From Palsa-883 sp963847615 (GTDB taxonomy: Bacteria > Pseudomonadota > Alphaproteobacteria > Acetobacterales > Acetobacteraceae): a DNA stretch of 64,000 nucleotides. The notes beneath the pieces are model-generated. The model ran no database searches. It was given only the letters and a program-made list of their open reading frames with translations, and was not told the DNA's origin. Numbering within the stretch: position 1 is the first letter of the stretch; each line of letters starts with the position of its first letter. Location of the stretch: assembly GCA_963847615.1 (NCBI GenBank), contig CAWKAN010000020.1:310001-374000 (forward strand), given 5' to 3'. A program made the translations under genes and the position numbers. Shown here piece by piece: positions 7,832 to 17,296 of this stretch.

Positions 7832-8908
7832 TCATGGCGAATAGACCTGTGCGCCCGGTATCGAGGTGATGCCGTCGAAGACGAAAGCGAGGCTGTAGCT
7901 GGCGCGGGTCGCGCCGACATACAGCTTGGCCGCAGACTTCTCGACGTGCTTTAGATCGCCTGACCCCAACCATTTCTTTCCGAGGCCGTGCGGGAAGATA
8001 AGGACGCGATCGAAGGTCAATCCCTTGGCCTCCCCGAAATTCACCGCCGGGAGATCATGGCAAGCCGTCTTCTTGTCGAGCCGCAGGATCTGCGGTGCGA
8101 ACCTGCCCACATAGGCCGCTAGGTGTGCGGTCGAGACGATGAACACGCCGTCATGGCCAGTTATGGTCGTGTTCAACGACTTGGTGACCGGCTCGTTCGG
8201 AAAAAGGCTGTCTCCAAGATCTGCGATGTGCTGATGACAGCGGTGGGTGTGTTGCTCGTAAGACAGAACCGCGAGACCGCTCTTCTCCCACTGGTGGAAT
8301 TTCTTGACGATGTTGATTCCGGCAAAGGCGGAGTTCCTGTTGGATTGGTTCGTGCGAAACGTCGCCTGACGGTGATCGCCGACCAGGCTGAGCTTGATCC
8401 CAGCCTTGAGGATAAGTTCCAACACGTCCAAATCATAGCCCGCCATGTCCTGGATTTCGTCAACGAAGATGTGGTCGAAGCGCTGCGCGAGACGGCGCAT
8501 CACGGCCCCATTGGTCAGCCGGTCGCATTCGCAGATGAACTTCGAGATCTTGTCGGAATAGATGAGGCGCCCGCAGGCGAAATAGTGCGCCGCCGTGTTG
8601 GACTCCGGCACGAATTTGACCGACCGCCCCTCGATCCAGTGAAGACCATCGATCCGCTGGTTGTGCAGCGCTCGTCGGTAGGGTCTCGCCATCTCGCGAA
8701 GGAGAAAGGTGAACCAGGTCATCACCTCGACGCGCGACGGGATCACGGGCACATGCTCGTAGAACTTCCGTTTGATCTCTTTCTCATTGTTTTTGGTATA
8801 GGTGACGAGGGCCAACAGGGATGTCGTCTCTGCCATCGCCTCACCGACGATGCGAGTGGTCTTCCCGCCACCAGCCGCGCACATAATGATGCGGCTAGCT
8901 GATGGCAC
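7832..8908 (-). CDS. UvrD-like SF1 helicase, GajB-like
   Basis: 358 residues with a complete but compact SF1 core. Walker A is A-A-G-G-G-K-T (residues ~11-17). Motif II is V-D-E-I-Q-D (~147-152), motif III G-D-H-R-Q-A-T, then G-E-A-K-G-L-T-F-D-R-V and motif VI Y-V-G-A-T-R-A-S. The bulky 1B/2B insertions of UvrD/Rep are mostly absent. Its start overlaps the end of the upstream OLD-type nuclease gene by 14 bp, the arrangement of the Gabija defence system (GajA nuclease, GajB helicase). Classical GajB is nearer 490 residues, so the assignment is Gabija-like. Confidence 0.75.
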   Translation of the reverse strand: MPSASRIIMCAAGGGKTTRIVGEAMAETTSLLALVTYTKNNEKEIKRKFYEHVPVIPSRVEVMTWFTFLLREMARPYRRALHNQRIDGLHWIEGRSVKFVPESNTAAHYFACGRLIYSDKISKFICECDRLTNGAVMRRLAQRFDHIFVDEIQDMAGYDLDVLELILKAGIKLSLVGDHRQATFRTNQSNRNSAFAGINIVKKFHQWEKSGLAVLSYEQHTHRCHQHIADLGDSLFPNEPVTKSLNTTITGHDGVFIVSTAHLAAYVGRFAPQILRLDKKTACHDLPAVNFGEAKGLTFDRVLIFPHGLGKKWLGSGDLKHVEKSAAKLYVGATRASYSLAFVFDGITSIPGAQVYSP

Positions 8909-10488
8909 TGAGGATATATCCGGGAACGGTCCAGGGCTCGGACGTCATAAAGAATTTCAGGGCGTTGTCGGCCTTGTTGTCCTTCATGTATTCCAGAAGC
9001 GCATCGTCGCTTGCGAACTTCCTCCCCAGGACTTTCTCAATCGCCGGCCGCCCGTTCGCCTTGAGCAACTGCGGCTCGAGCGTCGGATAGTTCTCGTCGG
9101 AATCGTAGAGGATGCTGACCTTCGGCATGCTGGCATAGTCCTGGTACTTCTGCACGATGGCCGCGACTTTCCCGTCATTATCGGTCACGACCGCGACGCG
9201 GGTGTTGAGAAGCACTGCGATCTCAAGAAAGCGCTTGAAGGCGAGCGAGTTCACCGAAATCACGTCAACGCCAACCTCAAGGGGCATCTTGCCGTGAAGC
9301 TTCTTGTAGGCGGCCTGAACGATCAGCTCGTCCGATGGGCCTTCGACCAGAATAGAGCGCTTCGCCAGGATTAGCCGGAGGGTGTCATGGCCTGGGAGGC
9401 GCATGAAATAGTCGTGCGTGCCGCTCGTTAGCGCCTTGAGCGTGATCGACGATCCGCGATTGAACAGGATCACGTACTCCACGCCGAGCTTGTTGAGCAC
9501 GAAGCTGCTGTGCGTAGTGATCACGAGCTGCCGCGTACCTCGCCGACCGGCGATATGGCTGATGAGGACATTGAGGTTCGAGAACGAGAGGTGGTTTTCG
9601 GCCTCCTCGATCAGGATGAGATGCGAATCTGCCGAGGAACTCCATCGCGAGCTTGATCTTGATCGAGTTCTGCTCGCCCTTGCCGACAAGCGTGAGTGGC
9701 ACGTCGTCAAGATGCGGCATCACGCCGGTTTCCCAGCTGGCGCGGGATGACGTGTAGAGCGAGACCGACAGCGCTTTGTCCGAGATGTCGCCCTTCTTTT
9801 TGGCAAGGGCGTCGTTCACGCCCTTCACCTTGGCATCGTCCATGAAGGCATCCTTCATCATGCGATAGGAGAGAGCCAGGTCGACCATCTGACTCTTGCT
9901 GAGGCTATCCTTCATGATGTCAACGACGTAGCGGTTAGCCGCGGCGTTGTTGCGGATCGTGCTCGCGTCGATGAAGCTCGGCTTGATAGGGATGGTTCGA
10001 GCGGTGATCTCGTTGTCTGCGAAGCTCCTCCACCGGACGATATAATATTCAATCGGGAGGGTGCGGATCAGCGAGGGATTGGCGACGTAACTTGCAAACT
10101 CGTCGGCATATTCGTCGTTGAACTCGATCGACAGCGCCACGCCGGGTAGGTCCGCTTTGGCTGTATTGTTGATGCCCTTGAGCTTCGCGAGCGCCGTGTC
10201 GTCGTGGAAATAAAGCTCGATGAGAATCGCCGGTGGCGCGGCGGGGGTCTTCGCGATCAGCGCGTTTATGTAGTCGGTAACGGCCTCAGCGTTGAACAGG
10301 TGCGGGTGGAGTTCGATCTGAATGGGGCGGCCGTTCAATTGGCCGCTCAAGGCCAGATGGACCGCCTCAAGTAGTGTGGACTTCCCGCACTCGTTGTTCC
10401 CGACGATGATGTTGAGGTCCGGGTTGAGCCAAATGTCCGCTGTTCTCAGACAACGGTAATTGCCTATAATTACCCGTGAAATAAACAA
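8895..10488 (-). pseudogene. OLD-family ATPase/TOPRIM nuclease, GajA-like, frameshifted
   Basis: The N-terminal ATPase half has I-I-G-N-Y-R-C-L-R, then Walker A G-N-N-E-C-G-K-S-T. The C-terminal half has the Walker B/D-loop region L-I-L-I-E-E-A-E-N-H-L, T-T-H-S-S-F, and a TOPRIM domain starting I-L-V-E-G-P-S-D-E, with V-V-T-D-N-D-G-K. The halves are in different frames, joined near 9635-9650 where one base appears lost or gained. Fused, the length (~530 aa) fits OLD/GajA. The start is probably TTG 10488, with AGGAGG eight bases upstream; an ATG at 10542 is also in frame. Confidence 0.75.
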
Positions 10489-10619
10489 GGAACCGTCCTC
10501 CTGGGCCTCTTGAACAAGGTTATGCCACCTCCGCCGCCGCATAATCGCTGACGAAAAGCGTCTATGAGCTTGAATGCCGGCTCTCCCTCGTCCAGGGTGA
10601 CGGTCATCACGATCTCCAT
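10470..10619 (-). CDS. Possible small ORF between helicase and GajA-like gene
   Basis: 49-codon ORF starting MEIVMTVTLDEGEPAFKLID. Its ATG lies inside the last codons of the ancestral helicase gene, and it ends just after the likely start of the GajA-like gene, so all three would be translationally coupled. It has no recognised domain. The overlap arrangement is the only support, and it may be chance. Confidence 0.3.
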   Translation of the reverse strand: MEIVMTVTLDEGEPAFKLIDAFRQRLCGGGGGITLFKRPRRTVPCLFHG

Positions 10620-10636
10620 TGCTTAAGGTCCACTAG

Positions 10637-12262
10637 CCCATCTTATTCACCGAACCAGCCGGCCGCTGTACCATTACGTATCGACAACTATAACGTGCAT
10701 GCCTCGCCTTCGGCACGCTTGACCGTGTTTTAGATCGTCTCTGCAAGGTGTTGGAGGTTGATCGGACAGGGTTCGACCGGGACACTCGTCCCACCGCTTA
10801 CGTTGGACGCAGGATCAGCGCACCAACCAACCCACGAAACAGGGCAGCGTCGGGGCAGTTGGCAGCGAATGCCAGCTTGATGCGAGTCGCAGTCTCCTTG
10901 ATCCGCACTGCAATCTTCAGCAACCGCAGCCGGATGGTGGAGAATTCGCCGCGGGCCAACGGCTGCATGCAAGGGATGGCATCGCGCACGGTCAGCGTCA
11001 GCCAGTATGCGGCGGTGTGCAGGATCAGCCGCATCTGATTGGCCAGCGGCGAACGGCAACTCGTCCGGTCCGAGGCCAGCTGGCTCTTGTGCCGCTTGAT
11101 CAGGTTCTCTGCCTGCCCACGTGCGCAGTAGAGACTGTCGTAGAGCCACTCGGCGGTGCCGTAGGTGATGTTGGTAACGATATAGCGGATATCGAGACCT
11201 TTTCGCGTCGCCTCGATCCGTGCCACGACGCGGCGGGGATGCGACCAGGATTTGGCGCCATAGAGGGTTTCGGTGTAGTCGCGCACCACATCGAGGTTGG
11301 CGATCGCGCGCCGGACGCACACATCATCGGACTTGATGAAGACCTGAGCGGCAAGGATCGTGTTGGTGGACAGACCGAAGATATAGCGGACACGGTTCTG
11401 CTCGCACCAGTCCATCGCCTCACGTCGGCCGTAATGGCTGTCGCCGCGGATAGTGATGCGTGTGTGTGGCCAGTGCAGCCGGATGCGTCGCACCAGACGA
11501 CGTAGATGGGCTCTCACCTCCTTGCCATCCGGCGTCTTCCCTGGGCGCAGGATCGTCAGCACGCAATGGCCGGTGCCTGCATCGTAGACATGGATCGGCA
11601 GGAAGCAGCGTTCGTCATAGTGCGCATTGAACAGCGACAACTGCTGATGGCCGTGCACCGTGTCTGCGGTATCGTCGATATCGAGGGTGATCGCCTTCGG
11701 CGCGCGCCGGTGGCTCTTGCACCACAGGTCCACCATGCCCCCCGTCAGCCGGAACAAGGTGCGCAGGTCTGGCGCGTTCTCCCAGCGTGACATCGTGGGT
11801 TGCGAGGCCAGATCGTCGCCGCTTTCTGGCAGCCGCCCGCAGGCGAGTTTGAAAGCGGGGTCCTTGCGCAGATCATCCAGATCATTGGCGTCCGGGTAGC
11901 CGCAGGCGATGGCGAACACGCGAGCACGCAGAATGTCTGCCATCGAATGGGTGATCAGGTTGCGGTCGCGATGGTCGGGGATGATCGCAGCCAGTGTGTC
12001 GATCAGGCCAAGTCGCTTGTCGGCACCGGCCAAAAGCAAAACGCCACCGTCCGAACTGATCAGCCCGCCGTCGAACGCGGCCGTGACCTTCTTCTGCAAG
12101 ATGCTTGGCAAGGAGAATGGTAGAAGCGTATCGTCGTCGGTGGCGGGCATGGCAGATTCTGTCCAGTCATGGAGAGTGGCGTCGATAACCAATCTCTATG
12201 CGATTCCAGACGTTTGTACCATGCCCGTCAGCGAATCCCTGCCATGCGGTGAATAAGATGGG
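10637..12262 (-). mobile_element. IS1380-family insertion sequence, copy 1
   Basis: 1626 bp bounded by inverted repeats CCCATCTTATTCACCG and flanked on both sides by CTAG, a likely 4-bp target duplication. It matches the copy at 21569-23194 with one base difference noticed, in transposase codon G/S near 10955. It is inserted about eight codons before the end of the SF1 helicase gene. Confidence 0.92.
10798..12150 (-). CDS. IS1380-family transposase
   Basis: 450 residues from ATG 12150. It has the IS1380 opening F-D-G-G-L-I-S-S-D-G-G-V-L-L-L and DDE-type acidic sites in T-L-D-I-D-D-T-A-D, R-G-D-S-H-Y-G and the C-terminal R-G-Q-A-E-N-L-I-K region. It catalyses cut-and-paste or copy-out transposition of this IS. 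An in-frame TTG would extend it to 12192. The reading frame is intact, so the element may be active. Confidence 0.92.
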   Translation of the reverse strand: MPATDDDTLLPFSLPSILQKKVTAAFDGGLISSDGGVLLLAGADKRLGLIDTLAAIIPDHRDRNLITHSMADILRARVFAIACGYPDANDLDDLRKDPAFKLACGRLPESGDDLASQPTMSRWENAPDLRTLFRLTGGMVDLWCKSHRRAPKAITLDIDDTADTVHGHQQLSLFNAHYDERCFLPIHVYDAGTGHCVLTILRPGKTPDGKEVRAHLRRLVRRIRLHWPHTRITIRGDSHYGRREAMDWCEQNRVRYIFGLSTNTILAAQVFIKSDDVCVRRAIANLDVVRDYTETLYGAKSWSHPRRVVARIEATRKGLDIRYIVTNITYGTAEWLYDSLYCARGQAENLIKRHKSQLASDRTSCRSPLANQMRLILHTAAYWLTLTVRDAIPCMQPLARGEFSTIRLRLLKIAVRIKETATRIKLAFAANCPDAALFRGLVGALILRPT

Positions 12263-13790
12263 CTAGCACCAACTCATGCTGTGCCCGCGTGGTTGCCACG
12301 TACCGGAGATTGTTCTCCTGTTGCTGCTGCCATTCCTGCTGTGCATTACGCGGTGCCTGGTGCAGTAGCCAGAACACCCGCTGCCACTCTAGGCCCTTCG
12401 CCTTGTGGATCGAGGAAAGCGTCAGTGCCGGCTTGCCCGGCTTGACAAAGAGCCGATCAATTTCCGCTACCACCATAGTCACACTATCACCGCCGCTCTG
12501 CCTGCAACGACGCATGATCTCCCGCAACGTGAAAACTAGATCGCGCGCCGTCTCGGCGCGCCCAGGCTTGTCCTTCTCCCGCGCAATCTGTTCCTCCCCC
12601 GCCAACCACTCGCTCAAGCCTTCTTCGACACCGTCCAGTGAGCGCACAGTGCCCCATTGCGTCACCAGCTTCCGCAGCTTACCTCCAAAATCGTTGCGTC
12701 CGGCGAGCCGAAACGGCGTGCCGTTCCGCATGAAGTCATAGGCATGCTTCACCAACGGCGCGTTGTATCGGCACAGGATCGCGTCATCCGGCCGAAACTG
12801 CTCAGCCTCTACCCAGTCCCACCCTTCAGCGCGTCGAATTCGGCCTTCCGGCGCTCCAGGTGCGGCGTGGATGTGTGTGCCGACGAATTGTTGTGCATAG
12901 TCCACAACCGCCTGTGGACACCTAAAACTCACTGACAGTGGCAGCACCTTGCAATTGAACCGTGCAATGATGTTCGGCATGGCGTCAGAATCCGCACCAG
13001 TAAATCCGTAAATTGATTGATGGCGATCACCCACCGCCAGTAGCCGGCCACGCGCCGACATCATCCGCTCTGTCAGTTCGATGCGCGGCACATTGCTGTC
13101 CTGCGCCTCATCCAGAAGCACGTTGTCGAACTGTTGCACCTGGCACCCGAAATGCAGCGGCGCATAAAGCATCTCGTCGTATGTTATCATCTCCGAGCAT
13201 GCCTCCAGGCTGCGCAGCATAAGCGCCTGTGCCAGTTGCAGCCCGATCCGCTGCCGCGTCACGTGATCCGCGCCAACCTCCGCCACCGGCGGCAACGCCC
13301 GGTCCACGTCGAAGTGGTCTTCGACCTCCTTCCAAAGTTTGTCGTTCGGTAGTTCGCGCGGGTTCGTGAGGCCCAGGCCGGCCGCCATCGCGAAATGCAC
13401 CATATCGCCGGCGTAGTCGTAATAGGGCTGCCAGCGTCAACCGGGCTGCTCTCCCGCGATCTGTCGCACCAGCTTGTTCAGCTTGCGCGGGTCCAGCACC
13501 GCCTTCGGGTGTCGTTCGCGCCACGCCGCGAACCCGGCTGCATGCAGGGTAGAGACCTTGACTCCACGGACACCATCCGCCTTGAGCTTCCCGTCAAGCT
13601 CTTTAGCCGCCGCCTTGTTAAAAGCGCCGAACCATGTGCTGCCGCGAAGCAGCGGCGCAGCCTTAACCAACGTGCTGGACTTGCCGGAGCCGGCGCAGGC
13701 CTCAAGCGCCGCATTTCCCTCGCCGGACCGGGCGAATGCGAATAAAGCCTCTTGTTCCTGCGAAGGCTTGAAAAACATGTCATTCAGCAT
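12228..13790 (-). pseudogene. SF1 (UvrD/Rep-like) helicase with in-frame stop and IS-altered tail
   Basis: Residues 1-117 (from ATG 13790) contain Walker A A-C-A-G-S-G-K-S-S. An in-frame TGA at 13437-13439 then interrupts the gene. The same frame continues with L-L-D-E-A-Q-D-S-N, G-D-R-H-Q-S-I-Y-G-F, I-H-K-A-K-G-L-E-W and V-A-T-T-R-A-Q-H-E-L. The IS joins at the last codons, replacing the native tail V-D-L-K-Q-W-R-S, recoverable from 10593-10632, with A-H-L-I-H-R-M-A-G-I-R. Without the TGA the protein would be ~520 residues. It resembles phage and plasmid SF1 helicases and heads the same minus-strand operon as the Gabija-like pair. Confidence 0.75.
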
Positions 13791-14114
13791 GCGGGCGAAT
13801 GCTTACACTCACTATGGCGGAATGGTTGCGCTCCAAATGATGTGGGCCGTCATCATGCGTGCGAATTCCGCGGGGAGGGACCTCGCTATGCTCGGGCAAC
13901 CAGCCGCGAATCGAGCATAGCATGCGATTCTGGCACGGAGACTCAATATGGTAAACCGAATTTGTGGCCTCTCAGACCGACCCACCAGGACGCAATGCCC
14001 GGTTGTGCGCGTGAACACGCACAGCGCGGAAAGCCGCAGAACTCCGTGACGAAAACGGCATGCACGAGGTGCCGGAAACGGCCAAAAATCCTGCTGGATG
14101 CTCAAGGGGCCGCG
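13791..14114. other. Non-coding island border
   Basis: No gene seen. It contains the inverted pair CTCGCTATGCTCG / CGAGCATAGCATG around 13885-13925. It probably carries the promoter of the leftward helicase-nuclease operon, but no clear -35/-10 pair was identified. Confidence 0.4.
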
Positions 14115-14163
14115 GTGTTCGGGACGCGGGGGCCGGAGGTTCGAATCCTCTCACTCCGACCAA
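14115..14163 (+). other. attR: duplicated 3' half of tRNA-Pro
   Basis: From GTGTTCGGGACGC to CACTCCGACCA, this repeats the anticodon loop to CCA end of the tRNA at 6320-6397, in the same orientation. Two differences were seen: CGCGG for CGCAG, and one A fewer in the T-loop. With the tRNA it delimits a ~7.8-kb integrated island. Confidence 0.88.
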
Positions 14164-14215
14164 TCCCCGCAAATCCGCACTGGCGCCGCGCAGTACGTTG
14201 TGGTATGCGCGAGAT

Positions 14216-15142
14216 ATGCAACCATCGCGCGTAAGCGGCTTCGTCATCACCTACAATCGCGCGAGCCTCATCGAGACCTGCCTGCGCTCCATCCGCTTCG
14301 TCAACCAACTGATCGTCATCGACAAATCCTCCACCGACGGCACAAGCGCGATCGCCGAGCGCTACGCCGACCAGGTCATCACCGTGCCGTGGTCGCCGAC
14401 CGTGGAGGAAACCCGCGACGGTGCGCTGGCGCTCTGCCGCCACGACTGGGTGGTGCACCTGGACGATGACGAGATGCTCAGCCCGCAAGCCATCGCCTTC
14501 CTCAGCCGCCGCCGCCCGCGCGACGCCGCCGAGGTCTATTACCTGCCGAAGAAACACTACATCCTGGGCCAGTTCGACCCGACCGCCTACTACTGGCCGG
14601 AGCACCATCCGCAGTTCTTCCGCCAGGGCGCAGTGGCGTTCAGCCGCACGGTGCACGGCGGCGTGCAGGTGCGCAGCGATCGGGTGGAGCGGATCGCGCC
14701 GGAAACCGGCATCTGCATCCACCACCTGTCGCACCTCGACGCGGCGCAATGGATCGAGAAGGCCAACCGCTACACCTCGCGCCGCGACCGGGTCCGCTGT
14801 GCGCCGGAGGCGACCGACCTGATCGACTTCGCCCACGCGCGGATCGAGCACTGGGTCGAGCAGACCGCCAGCACCGACCGCGGCGACTATGCCGCCGCCG
14901 TGGCGCTGCTGCGCGCGGTCTACGACATGATCGACCGGGTGAAGTCGTGGGAGCAGGCGGAGGGGCTGGACGGCGCCGCCTGCTTCGCCGCGACCTGCGC
15001 CGAGCTGGGCCGCGCCTATGACGCGCTGGAACGGCGCACCGGCATCCGCACCACCGCCGAGCCGGCACCGCGCGGGGTGCCGGACCGGCTGCGCGGGCTG
15101 ATGGCGGGACTCGGCGAGCGGCTGACGGCACTCGCCGGCTGA
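14216..15142 (+). CDS. Family 2 glycosyltransferase
   Basis: 308 residues. The GT-A core starts V-S-G-F-V-I-T-Y-N-R-A-S, with D-K-S-S-T-D-G-T and the metal-binding W-V-V-H-L-D-D-D-E motif. The pattern resembles the KdtX/WaaE-type LPS glycosyltransferases, but the acceptor sugar cannot be told. It lies immediately outside the island, 53 bp after attR. An open frame upstream runs back through the attR site to 14060 but is not homologous-looking, so ATG 14216 is used. Confidence 0.85.
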   Translation: MQPSRVSGFVITYNRASLIETCLRSIRFVNQLIVIDKSSTDGTSAIAERYADQVITVPWSPTVEETRDGALALCRHDWVVHLDDDEMLSPQAIAFLSRRRPRDAAEVYYLPKKHYILGQFDPTAYYWPEHHPQFFRQGAVAFSRTVHGGVQVRSDRVERIAPETGICIHHLSHLDAAQWIEKANRYTSRRDRVRCAPEATDLIDFAHARIEHWVEQTASTDRGDYAAAVALLRAVYDMIDRVKSWEQAEGLDGAACFAATCAELGRAYDALERRTGIRTTAEPAPRGVPDRLRGLMAGLGERLTALAG

Positions 15143-15209
15143 CCGCGGCTTCCCCGGCGGCGCGCTTCCGGTCCAGAATGGCGCCGGAACAACGCGGGGG
15201 GAGACGGCG

Positions 15210-16109
15210 ATGACGGCATGCGTGCATGACCATTCGCAATGGGGACCGCTCGACCAGCTCGGCGCGGCGAACCTGCTGACGGTGGAAAAACGCCTGGCCG
15301 CGTTGCGCTCGGTCGAGCAGGGGCGGATCTACGACGTCAGCCACGAGATCTCGATGAACGCGCCGTACATGGTGCCGAACCAGACGCCGTTCCTGCTGTC
15401 GATCTGGGCCTCCTGGCGCGACAGCATCCGCCGGCGGCGGCTGGGCGGGGCGCTCAACGACGCCGGGTCCAACGTGGAGCGGATCGAGATGACCGCCCAT
15501 GTCGGCACGCACATCGACGCGCTGGGACATTTCTCCAAGGGCGACAGGCTCTACAACGGGCTGTCGGCGGCCGAGACGGTCACCGATTGGGGGCTGCTGA
15601 AGCTGGGGATCGAGCAGGCGCCGCCGATGGTCACCCGCGGCGTGCTGCTGGACGTGGCCGGGCTCGACGGCGGGGCGCACCTGAACCCCGGGCGGGCGAT
15701 CGCGCCCGATGAGCTCGCGCGCGCCGCCGACGCCGCCCGCGTGGCCATCGAGCCGGGCGACATCGTGCTGATCCGCACCGGCTGGGGCCGGTATTTCGGC
15801 CTGGATAATGCGAAATACCTGGCTGGCGAGCCGGGGATCGACGTCGCCGCGGCGCGCTGGCTGACCGGGCAGGGCGTGGTGGCGATTGGCTGCGACAACA
15901 TGGCGGTGGAGGTGCTGCCGAACCCTGACCGCGCCCTGTCGATGCCGGTGCACCAGCACGTGCTGGTCGAGGCCGGGGTGCACCTGATCGAGAACCTGGC
16001 GTTGGAGGAGCTGGCGCGGGACGGGCTGCGCAGCTTCTGCTTCATCCTGCTGGCGCCGAAGTTCCGCGGCGCGACCGGGGCGCCGGTGCGCCCGGTGGCG
16101 CTGGTGTAG
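15210..16109 (+). CDS. Cyclase family protein (kynurenine formamidase-like)
   Basis: 299 residues, PF04199 cyclase family. The metal motif H-V-G-T-H-I-D-A-L-G-H matches HxGTHxDxxxH, and the later G-D-I-V-L-I-R-T-G-W and G-C-D-N-M-A strands fit the fold. Members hydrolyse amides or cyclic substrates such as N-formylkynurenine. No tryptophan-degradation gene is nearby, so the substrate stays open. A GGGGGAGA ribosome site precedes the ATG. Confidence 0.88.
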   Translation: MTACVHDHSQWGPLDQLGAANLLTVEKRLAALRSVEQGRIYDVSHEISMNAPYMVPNQTPFLLSIWASWRDSIRRRRLGGALNDAGSNVERIEMTAHVGTHIDALGHFSKGDRLYNGLSAAETVTDWGLLKLGIEQAPPMVTRGVLLDVAGLDGGAHLNPGRAIAPDELARAADAARVAIEPGDIVLIRTGWGRYFGLDNAKYLAGEPGIDVAAARWLTGQGVVAIGCDNMAVEVLPNPDRALSMPVHQHVLVEAGVHLIENLALEELARDGLRSFCFILLAPKFRGATGAPVRPVALV

Positions 16110-16237
16110 CGCGCAGAGCGTGGGACGGCGAGCGTAGGGCGGAACAGCGCAGCGCATTCCGCCGCTCGCCGCGTGCCCAGAAAGTGGCGGAATGCGCTGC
16201 GCTGTGCGGCCTGGCCGCCGCCCCCCCGGCGAAGCCT

Positions 16238-16386
16238 CATACCAGCGGCCCAAAGTCTTGACCCATCGGCTTGTGCTGGGCCGCTGGCATGAGTCTTGGT
16301 TTGGCGCGCGGCCGCCCCACCAACCCCGCGCGCGATACCAGCGGCCCAAAGTGATGGAAGAGTCATCACTTTGGGCCGCTGGTATC
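16238..16386. terminator. Two related palindromes between cyclase and xerC
   Basis: At 16334-16386 an arm beginning GATACCAGCGGCCCAAAG and its complement enclose a 7-base loop, giving 23 perfect pairs. At 16238-16292 a looser version of the same core, CCAGCGGCCCA / TGGGCCGCTGG, occurs. The strong hairpin overlaps the xerC stop codon and could terminate both converging genes. It has no T-run, so it may instead be a mobile repeat used as an attenuator. Confidence 0.6.
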
Positions 16387-17296
16387 ACGCCCGCGGATGC
16401 GCCTTGCGCCACACCTCGACCAGCCGCGCCTGGTCCACCGCGGTATAGCGCTGCGTGGTTGACAGGCTGGCATGCCCCAGCAGGTCCTGGATCGAGCGCA
16501 GGTCCGCCCCGCCCGCCAGCAGATGCGTCGCGAACGAATGCCGCAGCGCATGCGGCGTGGCGTGCTCGGGCAGGCCGTGCAGCCGGCGGAAGTCGCGCAG
16601 CACCTTCTGCGCCACCGCCGCATCCAGCCGCTTGCCGCGTGCGCCGAGGAACAGCGGGCTGGCGGGAAGGCGGTCGGGGTGCAGCCGCAGCCAGGCGCCG
16701 ATCGCGTCCCGCACCGCCGGCAGCACCGGCACGATGCGCTCCTTGGCGCCCTTGCCGAGCACGCGCAGCATCGCCTCGGCGCCCGGCAGCGGCGCATCGC
16801 GCACGTTCAGCGCCAGGGCCTCGGCGATGCGCAGGCCGCAGCCGTACAGCAACGTGAACAGCGCGGTGTCGCGCGCCTGCAGCGCCGCGGTGTCGGCCAT
16901 CTCGGCGATGTCGTCGGTCACCGCGCGGGCCTGCTCGGGCGCCAGGGCGCGCGGCAGCGGCGGCTTCGCCCGCGGCGCGGTGATCAGCTTCAGCGCCGGG
17001 TTGTCCACGCCGAGCCGGCGCGCCAGGAAGCGATAGAAGCTGCGCACCGCCGACAAATGCCGCGCCCGGGTGGCGTTGCCGGCACCCGCGTTCGCCTGAT
17101 GCGCCAGCCAGGCGCGCAGGTCGGCCAGGCGCAGCGCCTGCAACTGCGCCAGGTCCGGCTCGCCGCCGAGGTGCTGGGTCAGGAAGCCGAGAAACCCCGC
17201 CAGGTCGGCGCCATAGGCCTCGACGGTCAGCGGCGCGGCGCGGCGCTCCTGCGCCAGCCAGTCGAGGAAGGCCAGCCGCGCCGCCTCCCCGGTCAT
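16385..17296 (-). CDS. xerC: Site-specific tyrosine recombinase XerC
   Basis: 303 residues, normal XerC length. The catalytic set is complete: R156 in G-C-G-L-R-I, K182 in G-K-G-A-K-E-R, H249 and R252 in H-A-L-R-H-S-F-A-T-H, H275 in L-L-G-H-A-S, and nucleophile Y284 in Q-R-Y-T. With XerD it resolves chromosome dimers at dif. It follows DUF484 after ~200 bp of low-complexity DNA, a common alphaproteobacterial order. Confidence 0.95.
   Translation of the reverse strand: MTGEAARLAFLDWLAQERRAAPLTVEAYGADLAGFLGFLTQHLGGEPDLAQLQALRLADLRAWLAHQANAGAGNATRARHLSAVRSFYRFLARRLGVDNPALKLITAPRAKPPLPRALAPEQARAVTDDIAEMADTAALQARDTALFTLLYGCGLRIAEALALNVRDAPLPGAEAMLRVLGKGAKERIVPVLPAVRDAIGAWLRLHPDRLPASPLFLGARGKRLDAAVAQKVLRDFRRLHGLPEHATPHALRHSFATHLLAGGADLRSIQDLLGHASLSTTQRYTAVDQARLVEVWRKAHPRA

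Noticed and set aside
8895..10488. Programmed frameshift in the GajA-like gene
   Set aside because: No slippery heptamer or downstream stimulatory structure was seen at the junction near 9640, and other genes in the window carry similar indels. Simple mutation or sequence error is likelier.
13437..13439. Selenocysteine or other recoding of the in-frame TGA
   Set aside because: SF1 helicases have no selenocysteine at this place, and no convincing SECIS-like hairpin directly after the TGA was seen. A nonsense mutation is simpler.
14115..14163. Second tRNA-Pro gene
   Set aside because: Only the anticodon loop to CCA end is present. The 5' acceptor strand and D-arm are missing, so it is an attachment-site fragment.
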